From Pelagibacterium halotolerans B2 (lineage in GTDB: Bacteria; Pseudomonadota; Alphaproteobacteria; Rhizobiales; Devosiaceae), in assembly GCF_000230555.1 (NCBI RefSeq), contig NC_016078.1:744001-808000 (forward strand): 64,000 nucleotides of DNA, written 5' to 3'. Position numbers and translations under genes: made by a program. This document shows positions 17,309-25,030 of the stretch, one piece after another. Every line of letters starts with the position of its first letter. Position 1 is the first letter of the stretch. The notes under the pieces are model-generated. The model worked only from the letters and a program-made list of their open reading frames with translations. It did not search any database and was not told the origin of the DNA.

Positions 17309-18331
17309 ATGTTCACCAGAATCCTGCTCGCGGCGGCGCTTTGTGGCGTTGCCTCCATTTCGTCTGCGCCGGCTCAGGAGTTTACCTTCCGGCTGCACCA
17401 ATTCCTGCCCATGACCGACAGCGTACCGCGCGACGGCCTCATTCCGTGGGCCGAGACCATAGAGGCGCAATCGGGGGGGAGGATAAAAATCGAATATTAT
17501 CCCTCGATGATCCTCGGCGGCGCGCCCGCCAATCTGTTCGACCAGGCCCAGGATGGCGTTGTCGATCTGATCTGGACGGTGTTGGGCTATACGCCAGGGC
17601 GCTTTCCCAAATCCGAAGTGTTCGAGATGCCCTTTCTCGTCACCAATGCCGAGGACACCTCGCGCGCTTTCCAGCGTTTCGTCGAAGAAAACGCCATGGA
17701 CGAATTTGCAGGGGTCAAGCTGATCGCCGTCCATACCCACGGACCCGGCGTTTTTCATTCGTCCAGCCCAATTGAAACGCTCGAGGATCTTGAGGGCTTG
17801 AAGGTACGGGGCGGCTCGCGGGTCATTTCCGCCATGCTGACCGATCTGGGCGCCGAAGCCATCGGCATGCCGGTGCCGCAGGTGCCCGAAAGCCTCTCGC
17901 GCGGCGTGATCGATGCCGCGACCATTCCCTGGCAGGTGACCATGGCGCTGCGCACCAGCGAGATCGTTTCCAACCACACCGAGTTTTCCGGCGATCATGG
18001 GCTCTATACCCAGACCTTTGCTTTCGTCATGAACCGGGACGCCTATGAAAGCTTGCCTGACGATCTCAAAGCGGTAATCGACGCCAATTCGGGTATCGAA
18101 TGGGCGGGGCGCTTCGGCGCGGCCAACGATGCCGACGATATCGTGGCCCGCAATGAGGCGGTGGCCAACGGCAATACCATCGTGACGCTCGACGCCGAAG
18201 AAACCGCCCGCTGGCGCGCTGCGGCGCAGGTGACCATCGACAACTGGTTTGCCGAGGCCGCTGCGGGCGGTATCGATGGCGAGGCGCTGTATGGGCGAGC
18301 GCTTGAGTTGGTGGCGCAAGAGACGCAGTAA
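17309..18331 (+). CDS. TRAP transporter substrate-binding protein (DctP family), orphan
   Basis: Periplasmic solute receptor of 340 residues with a signal peptide (about 1-22, cut after SSAPAQ) and the DctP fold; LEGLKVRGGSR carries the arginine that usually grips a ligand carboxylate, and the FEMPFLV and AFVMNRDAYESLP segments are typical. The ATG at 17309 starts at the signal peptide; a TTG ten codons earlier is open but unlikely. No DctQ or DctM permease gene is adjacent, so it must work with membrane subunits elsewhere or be a remnant. The ligand is unknown. Confidence 0.85.
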   Translation: MFTRILLAAALCGVASISSAPAQEFTFRLHQFLPMTDSVPRDGLIPWAETIEAQSGGRIKIEYYPSMILGGAPANLFDQAQDGVVDLIWTVLGYTPGRFPKSEVFEMPFLVTNAEDTSRAFQRFVEENAMDEFAGVKLIAVHTHGPGVFHSSSPIETLEDLEGLKVRGGSRVISAMLTDLGAEAIGMPVPQVPESLSRGVIDAATIPWQVTMALRTSEIVSNHTEFSGDHGLYTQTFAFVMNRDAYESLPDDLKAVIDANSGIEWAGRFGAANDADDIVARNEAVANGNTIVTLDAEETARWRAAAQVTIDNWFAEAAAGGIDGEALYGRALELVAQETQ

Positions 18332-18430
18332 GGGAGCAAATGTGGCGGTGGCGCGTTGTCGTGCTATAGGCTGACGGCGCGCCGCCCGCACAATCCATTT
18401 TGATTTGATCGATAACGAGGTTCCCACCCC

Positions 18431-19978
18431 GTGCCCAAACTCTCCGACAAGCCGCTCCTTGAGGTGCGGACTGCCAAGATTCGCGATATCCCCGCCATCA
18501 TCAAGCTGACCCAGAGGGTCTATCCCGAGGAAGGGCCCTACCTTCCCGGCACCATCCGCGGACAGATCAACGCCTTTCCCGAAGGCCAGTTCGTTGCCGT
18601 TTATGACGGGCAGATCGTTGGCTATGCGGCCACGCTGCAATTGGCCGAAAAGCAGATCTTCAAGCAGCACACCTGGGAAAATATCACCGGCGCCGGTTAT
18701 GGCAGCCTGCACAACGCCAAGGGCGAATGGCTTTATGGCGTGGAAGTCTGTGTCGATCCGGGCCGCCAGCGCAACCGGATCGGGCGGCGGCTGTACGAAG
18801 CCCGCCAGCGGTTGTGCGAGGAACTCTGGCTCAAGGGCATTGCGTTCGGCGGGCGCCTGCCGGGCTATCGCCGCAACAAGAAGGATTATCCGCGCGCCAG
18901 CCAGTATTTCCAGGCGGTGGTCGATCGCGAAGTGCGCGATCCGGTGGCGAGCTTTCAGATGAAGCTCGGCTTCGAGCCCGAACTGCTGCTGCGCAACTAT
19001 CATCCGGACGATAAGGCCTCGGGCGGACATGCCGCGCTCATGGTGTGGCGCAATCCGCGCTACGATGAGGAAGACGAGGCACGTCCGGCCCACAAGCGCA
19101 GCCGGGAAACCGTGCGCGTGACCACCGTTCAACTCGAAGCGCGCCGGTTTGTCGATGCGGACGCCTTCTTCGAACACATGGAATATTTCGCCGACGTGGC
19201 CGCTGACTATTCGTCGGATTTTGTCGTGTTTCCCGAGCTCTTCACGCTGATGCTGCTGTCGAGCGAGCCCGAGCAGCCGCCCCATGAGGCGATCCTGAGG
19301 CTGACTGAATATACCCCGCAATTTGTCGAGCGCATGCAGCAGATGGCGCTCAAATACAACATCAACATCATCGGTGGGACGCATCCGACCATCACCGAGG
19401 ACGAGGATATCCAGAACGTGTGTTACGTTTTCCTGCGCGACGGCACCGTCCACGCCCAGGAAAAAATGCACCCGACCCCCGACGAACGCGATTATTGGGG
19501 GATCGTCGGCGGGGATTCCGTTGACGTGATCGATACCGATTGCGGGCCGATCGGGGTGATGATCTGCTACGATAGCGAGTTTCCCGAAGTCGCCCGCCGG
19601 CTTGCCGATCAGGGCGCCCGCATCATGTTCGTGCCCTATTGCACCGACACCCGGCAAGGCCACCTGCGGGTGAAATATTGCTGCCAGGCCCGCACCATCG
19701 AGAACCAGTGTTACGTCGTGACCTCGGGGATCACCGGCAATCTGGCCAATGTCGACAACCTCGATATCAACTACGCACACTCTTCGATCTTCACGCCCTC
19801 CGATATGCCCTTCGCCCGCGACGGGATTGCGGCGGAGGCCAGCGAGAATGTGGAGATGGTGGTGGTCGCCGACCTCAACCTCTCGACCCTGCAATGGGCC
19901 CGCTCTCAGGGTGCCGTACGGAACCTGCGCGACCGGCGTTTCGACCTTTATCGCATCCGCTGGAAGGATGGTGGATAA
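18431..19978 (+). CDS. GNAT acetyltransferase-carbon/nitrogen hydrolase fusion
   Basis: A 515-residue fusion. The N-terminal part (about 1-200) has the GNAT acetyl-CoA site around GVEVCVDPGRQRNRIGRRLY; the C-terminal part (about 220-510) is a nitrilase-superfamily amidohydrolase with the catalytic Glu in VVFPELFTL, Lys in EKMHPTPDER and Cys in GVMICYDSEFPE. The same domain pairing occurs in a widespread family of unknown function. GTG start at 18431, no signal peptide. It stands alone between the TRAP receptor and the repeat block. Substrate unknown: amide hydrolysis coupled to acyl transfer is plausible. Confidence 0.88.
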   Translation: MPKLSDKPLLEVRTAKIRDIPAIIKLTQRVYPEEGPYLPGTIRGQINAFPEGQFVAVYDGQIVGYAATLQLAEKQIFKQHTWENITGAGYGSLHNAKGEWLYGVEVCVDPGRQRNRIGRRLYEARQRLCEELWLKGIAFGGRLPGYRRNKKDYPRASQYFQAVVDREVRDPVASFQMKLGFEPELLLRNYHPDDKASGGHAALMVWRNPRYDEEDEARPAHKRSRETVRVTTVQLEARRFVDADAFFEHMEYFADVAADYSSDFVVFPELFTLMLLSSEPEQPPHEAILRLTEYTPQFVERMQQMALKYNINIIGGTHPTITEDEDIQNVCYVFLRDGTVHAQEKMHPTPDERDYWGIVGGDSVDVIDTDCGPIGVMICYDSEFPEVARRLADQGARIMFVPYCTDTRQGHLRVKYCCQARTIENQCYVVTSGITGNLANVDNLDINYAHSSIFTPSDMPFARDGIAAEASENVEMVVVADLNLSTLQWARSQGAVRNLRDRRFDLYRIRWKDGG

Positions 19979-20195
19979 GTTTGCGCTTATGCAGCCGCGC
20001 ATGCCAAACCCACCGACGGCGATATCGCCTCGGTTTCTTATGGGATAGACGGCATGGGGCGATGAACGCTCCGCATGATTTAGTTTTTATATGAAGCGAT
20101 CATCGCCCCACGCATCCGAGGTTTTGGGCTTATGGCGGCGTCTCGGGCTGGGGTTTGTTGGCTTTTTGTGGGTCGGTTGGTCGAACCGGAAGGGC

Positions 20196-20222
20196 CATCC
20201 CCGGATCAAGTCCGAGGACATG
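20196..20222. repeat. Diverged half-copy of the palindromic repeat
   Basis: CATCCCCGGATCAAGTCC and the following GAGGACATG match, with a few changes, the right-hand arm (ATCCCCGGGTCAAGCCC, then GAGGATGAC) of the modules at 20478, 20808 and 21142. Probably an older, decayed copy. Confidence 0.55.
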
Positions 20223-20477
20223 CTTTTCCTGCCAACCTCCCGTATCCCCCAAAACCACCGGTGCCCCTCTCCCTTTCGGGAGTACGACGTGGACTCCCAT
20301 CCTCGCCCGGCCATCCGTCCGCTTTGGGCCTTCCCTGCGGCGACCCGCATGGAACCCGGATCGGTCTCACCGGAAGCTCGTATGCATCCTCGTCTCTGGC
20401 GACACCGTGCGGGGAGAATGCATGAGATTGAGGGAGCGGGGATAAAGTTTTTTGCGCAGCATTTCCACCTTCACCCG

Positions 20478-20620
20478 CGTCATCCTCGGGCTCGACCCGG
20501 GGATCCGCAACGCTGCTGTTGTGCAGCGCAGAAGTGGCGCCCCCTCGCGCCTCACGGCTCCTCAACCCCTTCACCGGCTGCCCGACGCAGCAGATCCCCG
20601 GGTCAAGCCCGAGGATGACG
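20478..20620. repeat. Palindrome-ended repeat module, copy 1
   Basis: A 143-bp module with about 28-bp terminal inverted repeats (left CGTCATCCTCGGGCTCGACC, right end GGTCAAGCCCGAGGATGACG). Inside is a hairpin CGCTGC-TGTTGT-GCAGCG. Size and ends recall a non-coding MITE-like or intergenic palindromic element common in alphaproteobacteria. Confidence 0.75.
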
Positions 20621-20807
20621 ATGGGGGTGGGGTGAATGGTGGTGATGGAGCCGAGAAGGTGGCCCAAGCCCCATTGCTATCTTGGACATGATCCGGGACC
20701 CAGCAGCCTTGCCGACCCTCCGGTGCGTGAAGAGAGGCTCATGGACCCCGGCCTTCGCCGGAGCAAGGGAGGGTGAGGCTTGCTCTCCAGCATCTCATCC
20801 TCCCCCG

Positions 20808-20950
20808 CGTCATCCTCGGGCTTGACCCGGGGATCCGCAACGCTGCTGTTGTGCAGCGCAGAAGTGGCGGCCCCTCGCGCCTCACGGCTCCTCAATCCCT
20901 TCACCGGCTGCCCGATGCAGCAGATCCCCGGGTCAAGCCCGAGGATGACG
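20808..20950. repeat. Palindrome-ended repeat module, copy 2
   Basis: Same 143-bp length and same inverted ends as copy 1, with only a few base differences, for example CTTGACC in place of CTCGACC in the left arm. Confidence 0.75.
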
Positions 20951-21141
20951 ATGGGGGTGGGGTGAATGGTGGTGATGGAGCCGAGAAGGTGGCCCAAGCC
21001 CCATTGCTATCTTGGACATGATCCGGGACCCAGCAGCCTAGCCGACCCTCCGGTGCGTGAAGAGAGGCTCATGGACCCCGGCCTTCGCCGGGGCAGCAAG
21101 GGAGGGTGAGGCTTGCCCTCCAGCATCTCATCCTTCCCCAT

Positions 21142-21284
21142 CGTCATCCTCGGGCTCGACCCGGGGATCCGCAACGCTGCTGTTGTGCAGCGCAGACGTG
21201 GCGACCCCTCGCGTCTCACGGCTCCTCAAGCCCTTCACCGGCTTCCCGACGCAGCGGATCCCCGGGTCAAGCCCGAGGATGACG
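21142..21284. repeat. Palindrome-ended repeat module, copy 3
   Basis: Third 143-bp copy, slightly more diverged (GACGTGGCGACC in place of GAAGTGGCG). It ends about 70 bp before the stop codon of the convergent VOC gene. Confidence 0.75.
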
Positions 21285-21353
21285 ATGGGGTGGGTGAATG
21301 TCTGGTGATGGAGCCGAGAGCATGACCCGACACCCATCGCTGCCCCACTGGCC

Positions 21354-21752
21354 CTAATCGACGTTGAACATCCATTTTACGCCCCAGCGGTCATAGAGCA
21401 TGCCGAAACGCTTGGCCCAGAAGGTTTGTTCGAGCTCCATTTCCACTTCGCCACCCTCGCTGAGGGCGGCGAACATGCGCTCGGCCTCCTCGACGGTTTC
21501 GGGGTGGACGGAAAGATAGGCGCCGGAGAAGGAATTGGCCTGCGCCATGGGGGCATCGGAGGCGAAGAGCTTGCCGTCCGGCCAGTTCAGGACCGCGTGC
21601 ATGATCTGGTTCTGCATCTCGGCCGGAACGTGCTCGGCCGATGGCGTGTCCTTGTGGGCGGTCATTTCCAGTTCGCCGCCCAGCACCGATTGGTAAAAGC
21701 TCATCGCCTCGCGGCAATCGCCGGCGAAGTTGAGATACGGTGTGATCTTCAT
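21354..21752 (-). CDS. VOC-superfamily protein, PhnB-like
   Basis: Small cytoplasmic protein of 132 residues with two beta-alpha-beta-beta-beta modules. The opening MKITPYLNFAGDCREAM and ending YDRWGVKWMFN are characteristic of the PhnB/3-demethylubiquinone methyltransferase-like VOC group, whose members mostly lack a known reaction. GGAGGCTCCAC precedes the ATG at 21752. It faces the repeat block and may share an upstream region with nothing else. Function not predicted. Confidence 0.85.
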   Translation of the reverse strand: MKITPYLNFAGDCREAMSFYQSVLGGELEMTAHKDTPSAEHVPAEMQNQIMHAVLNWPDGKLFASDAPMAQANSFSGAYLSVHPETVEEAERMFAALSEGGEVEMELEQTFWAKRFGMLYDRWGVKWMFNVD

Positions 21753-21869
21753 GTGGAGCCTCCTCGGGCCAGATCAGGAAAAGACGTTCATTTTCAATAT
21801 CTAAGGCAAAGGATCGGATTCAGATTACGATACCCCTGAATCCGATCGTCAGCCAATTGAATCTCTTTA

Positions 21870-22793
21870 TTAATTGGCCTGCGCGGCGATAAAGTTCTCG
21901 ATCAGCGGCAACAGCAGGTCGGTCTTGAGCACGATATCGTAATGCGTTGCGCCCGGGATCACCGCGAACTGGCGGGCGGTATTGAGATCGGGTCCCATGG
22001 GGCCGGTCGAGGACTGGCCGCCGAGCAGGCGGAACATCTCGAGCGCCTTGTCGAACTGGACGAGATCGGTGTCCCCGATGATCATCAGAACCGGCACCGG
22101 GATCGAGGCGATCTGCTCGTCGGTCCATGACTGTTCGCCCGAAACCATCGATTCGCGGATCTTGTCCACGAATCCGGCAAACCGCTCGGGTTGGGGCGCA
22201 ACGGCCTCATAGGCGGCGAGCATGGGCGTGCCTTCCATCATGTCCGCCGTCATATAGGGCCAGCCGGCACGCACCGAATCCCAGATCGAATCCGGCTGGT
22301 GAGAGGCCGAGATGATGACAAGGTTCCTGACCAGTTCGGGATGCAGGACGCCCACGCCCATTGCGGTGCCCCCACCCATGGAAAAGCCCACGATATCGAT
22401 GGGACCCAGATCCATCTGCTCGATGAACCCCGAAACGTCCTGGGCGAACTGCTGTATGGACAAGGGGCGGTCGAGATCGACGGTACGGCCATGGCCTTCG
22501 AGTTCGATGGCATAGACCTTGCGGTTTTCCGCGAGCGCGGGAAGGATCGGGCCCCAGGCTTCGATGGTCATCAGCCCGCCATGGATGAGCAGCAGCGGCT
22601 CGCCTTCGCCATGGACCTGATAATACATGTCGAGCCCGTCCACGTTGACGGTTCCATCTTCGGAAGGAGCCGGAAAATCGGTGCTGAGCTGGATGGGATC
22701 GAACGTCTCTGCCATGGTGGCCTCCTGAGCGCCGGCAGGCAAGGAAACGAGCGCCGCAAGGGCGATCGCCGCGAAAGTGGTCTTGATGAACAT
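21870..22793 (-). CDS. Exported alpha/beta hydrolase
   Basis: A 307-residue serine hydrolase with signal peptide (about 1-22, ending SLPAGAQ). The alpha/beta fold shows the oxyanion segment LLIHGG, nucleophile elbow GFSMGGG, acid near MIIGDTD and His in PGATHYD. AAGGAGG five bases before the ATG at 22793 sets the start; the longer open frame upstream is not coding. An ECF-type promoter matching that of the DGPF-ECF42 operon sits 30-56 bp upstream, so this hydrolase is a predicted ECF42 target. Natural substrate unknown (ester or lactone). Confidence 0.88.
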   Translation of the reverse strand: MFIKTTFAAIALAALVSLPAGAQEATMAETFDPIQLSTDFPAPSEDGTVNVDGLDMYYQVHGEGEPLLLIHGGLMTIEAWGPILPALAENRKVYAIELEGHGRTVDLDRPLSIQQFAQDVSGFIEQMDLGPIDIVGFSMGGGTAMGVGVLHPELVRNLVIISASHQPDSIWDSVRAGWPYMTADMMEGTPMLAAYEAVAPQPERFAGFVDKIRESMVSGEQSWTDEQIASIPVPVLMIIGDTDLVQFDKALEMFRLLGGQSSTGPMGPDLNTARQFAVIPGATHYDIVLKTDLLLPLIENFIAAQAN

Positions 22794-22822
22794 GGTGTCC
22801 TCCTTGGGTATGATGCCTCTAG

Positions 22823-22849
22823 GACGGACAGCCGTTTTGCATCCCGACA
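22823..22849 (-). promoter_or_regulatory. ECF-type promoter of the alpha/beta hydrolase
   Basis: Reading the minus strand: TGTCGG (22849-22844), 17 bp, CGTC (22826-22823). The spacer contains GCAAAACGG, shared with the promoter at 24544-24518. From memory, ECF42 promoters have TGTCGA at -35 and CGWC at -10; this is a close match. Confidence 0.6.
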
Positions 22850-22863
22850 AAACGCGAAAAAAA

Positions 22864-24123
22864 TTATGCGCCCGAGGGCGAGCCGCCCAGTTTGTCGAGA
22901 TGAGCCCGGATATGAACGGCCTCGGCCGTGGTATTGGCATGGGCAATGGCGATGTCGAAAGCGATGCGCGCTTCCTCGATGCGGCCGAGATCCTTGAGCA
23001 GTCCGCCACGCAATCCGTGGAAATAGAAATAGCCTCCCAGCGCGTCGGCCAGAGGCTCGATCAGGTCGAGCGCCGCTTGCGGACCATCGATCTTCGAGAC
23101 CGCCACGGCGCGGTTGAGCGTGACGACGGGGGAGGGCTGCAGGCTTTCGAGCACCCGGTAGAGCAATTCGATTTCGGTCCAGTCGGTATCGGCTGGCGTC
23201 TTCGCATGGGCGTGCAGCGCCGCAATGGCCGCCTGAACCTGAAACACACCGGGGCGGCGGTGCCGCATCGCCTTGTCGATCAGGGCAAGGCCCTCGTCGA
23301 TCATGCGCCGATCCCAGAGCGTGCGGTCCTGATCGTCGAGCAGGACGATATTGCCGTTCGCGTCGAACCGCGCGGCGTCGCGCGACTGCTGGATCAAAAG
23401 CAGCGCCAGAAGGCCCATCAATTCGGGCTCGGTCGGGAACAGACCCAGCAGCAGACGGGCCAGCCGGATCGCCTCCTCGGCAAAGGTGCTGCGGGTTTCC
23501 GACCGCTCGCCGGCCGAGGTGTAGCCTTCGTTGAACACCAGATAGACCATGGCCGCGACCGCTCCCACCCGCTCGGCGCGGTCGGCCGCGTCAGGCGTTT
23601 CGAAACTCGCGCCCGATTTGGCGATGCGCGCCTTGGCGCGGGTTATGCGCTGTTCCATGGCTGCGTCCGAAACCAGGAAGGCGCGGGCGATCTGCTTGAC
23701 CGTCAACCCCGAAACGATGCGCAGCGCCAGGGCGATCTGCTGGGTAGCGGGCAGGTCCGGGTGGCAGCACACAAACAACAGCCGCAAGATGTCGTCCCGA
23801 TAGTGCGAATCGTCGATCCGCTCGGCGATGTCGGTTTCCGCGTCCGAGGTGTCGGAAATCTTGTCTTCTTCGGGCAGGGCGGTGAAGCGCGCGCGGCGGC
23901 GGACGCTGTCTATGCCCGAATTGCGGCCCACAAGGATCAGCCATGCCGCCGGATCGCGCGGCGGCCCGTTTTTCGGCCAGGATTTCAGCGCCCGCAGGCA
24001 GGCCTCCTGGAAGGCTTCCTCGGCCATGTCGAGGTCGCGAAAATACCTGTACAGCGCGGCAACCGCCCGGGGGCGGGCGCCTGCCAGTGTCAGGCCAATC
24101 CAGTCGGCATCCTTGTCGTTCAC
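22864..24123 (-). CDS. ECF42-type RNA polymerase sigma factor with C-terminal TPR-like extension
   Basis: A 419-residue sigma factor. Region 2 lies near the N-terminus (YRYFRDLDMAEEAFQEA, then AWLILVGRNSGIDSVRRRAR) and region 4 includes LTVKQIARAFLVSDAAMEQR. The following 220 residues form the helical extension typical of the ECF42 group (FNEGYTSAGE, then repeated helices). No anti-sigma gene is present, as is usual for this group. GTG start overlaps the upstream DGPF gene by 4 bp (GTGA), so the two are co-translated; this pairing is the hallmark of ECF42. The extension is thought to regulate activity in place of an anti-sigma factor. Confidence 0.9.
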   Translation of the reverse strand: MNDKDADWIGLTLAGARPRAVAALYRYFRDLDMAEEAFQEACLRALKSWPKNGPPRDPAAWLILVGRNSGIDSVRRRARFTALPEEDKISDTSDAETDIAERIDDSHYRDDILRLLFVCCHPDLPATQQIALALRIVSGLTVKQIARAFLVSDAAMEQRITRAKARIAKSGASFETPDAADRAERVGAVAAMVYLVFNEGYTSAGERSETRSTFAEEAIRLARLLLGLFPTEPELMGLLALLLIQQSRDAARFDANGNIVLLDDQDRTLWDRRMIDEGLALIDKAMRHRRPGVFQVQAAIAALHAHAKTPADTDWTEIELLYRVLESLQPSPVVTLNRAVAVSKIDGPQAALDLIEPLADALGGYFYFHGLRGGLLKDLGRIEEARIAFDIAIAHANTTAEAVHIRAHLDKLGGSPSGA

Positions 24124-24494
24124 TTTGCTTGGGCTCCGGGGAAAAAGTCGCGGACCGGCCGGATCTCATAGGACCCCATGCCGGGATTGGCTTCGGCCAG
24201 ATCGCGCACAACCTGCACGACCTCTTCGAGGCTCTCCGCGTCGATGACATAAAAACCGAGGAATTGTTCCTTGGTTTCGGCGAAAGGCCCGTCCAGCACC
24301 ATGGGCTCGCCCGCTGTCTTGCGCAGCGTCGTGGCGGCGGTGGTCGGCATCAGCCGCGCCACCGGGCCCATCTTGCCCGCTTCGACCAGCGGCTGCTGGA
24401 CGGCGAGAAGATCGGCCATGATCTTGTCGTCGTGTTCTTTCGACCACCCGCCAACAGCGGCTTCGTCGTTGTAGCAAAGGATTGCGTAGAGCAT
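24120..24494 (-). CDS. YCII/DGPF-domain protein, ECF42 partner
   Basis: A 124-residue dimeric alpha/beta-barrel protein of the YCII family, with the DGPF motif present as LDGPFAETKEQFLGFY. Such proteins are nearly always encoded next to ECF42 sigma factors, and one proposal is that they sense or are controlled by them. AAGGAG seven bases before the ATG at 24494 fixes the start; the open frame upstream is spurious. The promoter at 24518-24544 matches the ECF pattern, so the operon is probably autoregulated. Confidence 0.9.
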   Translation of the reverse strand: MLYAILCYNDEAAVGGWSKEHDDKIMADLLAVQQPLVEAGKMGPVARLMPTTAATTLRKTAGEPMVLDGPFAETKEQFLGFYVIDAESLEEVVQVVRDLAEANPGMGSYEIRPVRDFFPGAQAK

Positions 24495-24517
24495 GGCCAA
24501 ACTCCTTATATGGCGAG

Positions 24518-24544
24518 GACGTACCCGTTTTGCCGTATCCGACA
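24518..24544 (-). promoter_or_regulatory. ECF-type promoter of the DGPF-ECF42 operon
   Basis: Minus strand: TGTCGG (24544-24539), 17 bp, CGTC (24521-24518). The -35, the -10, the spacing and an internal GCAAAACGG block are shared with the promoter before the alpha/beta hydrolase. Transcription would begin about 15 bp before the ATG. Confidence 0.6.
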
Positions 24545-24683
24545 GGGCGGGCGAAATTTTCCATAGGTTAAAGCAAACGGCAGATTGCATCGGGTTGCTA
24601 CCGATTGCCAGTGTCGGCGTGCAACCCTGGCCGGTCATGCGGCGTTGGATATCGTGCGAGCAAATCCTCGGGAGATATTTGCC

Positions 24684-24944
24684 ATGACGCTGACGCGGAG
24701 CGAGATCGAGCGGGTGCTCGGTCCTATCGATGAACATCTTGCGGCTGAAATATCGGCCACCGAAGCGACCACGGCCGACCTGACCATGGCATTGGCCTGG
24801 CTCGAGGCCGATGAGGCGCGGGTCAATGAGGGCGACCATTTGCCAACCGGCAAGGTTGCCGAATTGATCGGCATTCTTGAAACTGCAGATGATGAGGAAG
24901 GATACGCTCTTCCCCCCTCGCAGCCTCAAGACTGGGCGCAGTAA
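24684..24944 (+). CDS. Small conserved-looking protein, function unknown
   Basis: An 86-residue acidic helical protein beginning MTLTRSEIERVLGPIDEHLA. GGAG about 11 bases before the ATG at 24684 supports this start; the frame is open to 24585 but that part is unlike protein. No membrane segment, cysteine motif or known domain is recognised. Its composition matches the neighbouring genes, so I judge it real. It is divergent from the DGPF gene and lies 86 bp before the cyclopropane synthase gene, with which it could be transcribed. Confidence 0.6.
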   Translation: MTLTRSEIERVLGPIDEHLAAEISATEATTADLTMALAWLEADEARVNEGDHLPTGKVAELIGILETADDEEGYALPPSQPQDWAQ

Positions 24945-25030
24945 GGGACTGGACAAGACGGACAAATTTTAGTGAGGTAGGAGTCTTTCCCCGCGCTTTG
25001 GCGCGTCACTATATTTGTTTGAGCGGGGCC

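Larger units (their letters stand above)
20478..21330. repeat. Tandem repeat, about 330-334 bp period, 2.5 copies
   Basis: The segment beginning CGTCATCCTCGGG recurs at 20478, 20808 and 21142 with over 90 percent identity judged by eye. Each full unit contains a 143-bp palindrome-ended module, a spacer with GGTGATGGAGCCGAGA, and a second short palindrome (CCCCGGC-CTTC-GCCGGGG at 21076-21093). The last copy is cut off after about 190 bp. The near-identity of copies indicates recent duplication. Confidence 0.85.
19979..21353. other. 1.4-kb gene-free block with repeats
   Basis: No credible protein gene lies here. The open frames in it all run through repeat units in several phases and change with each copy. 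The first 500 bp hold a diverged repeat piece (20196-20222) and unplaced sequence; from 20478 to about 21330 the block is built of tandem repeats. It separates the GNAT-amidohydrolase gene from the convergent VOC gene. Confidence 0.75.

Noticed and set aside
15993..20002. 1342-codon minus-strand open frame across four plus-strand genes
   Set aside because: It runs antisense to the sugar dehydrogenase, the TRAP receptor and the GNAT fusion; its translation is His/Gly/Arg-rich and lacks domain features.
20478..21330. CRISPR array
   Set aside because: The repeat period is about 330 bp and the intervening sequence is itself repeated, unlike short repeats with unique spacers; no cas genes are present.
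20091..21337. Several open frames in the repeat block
   Set aside because: They read through repeat units on both strands and restart with each copy; none has a ribosome site or protein-like composition.
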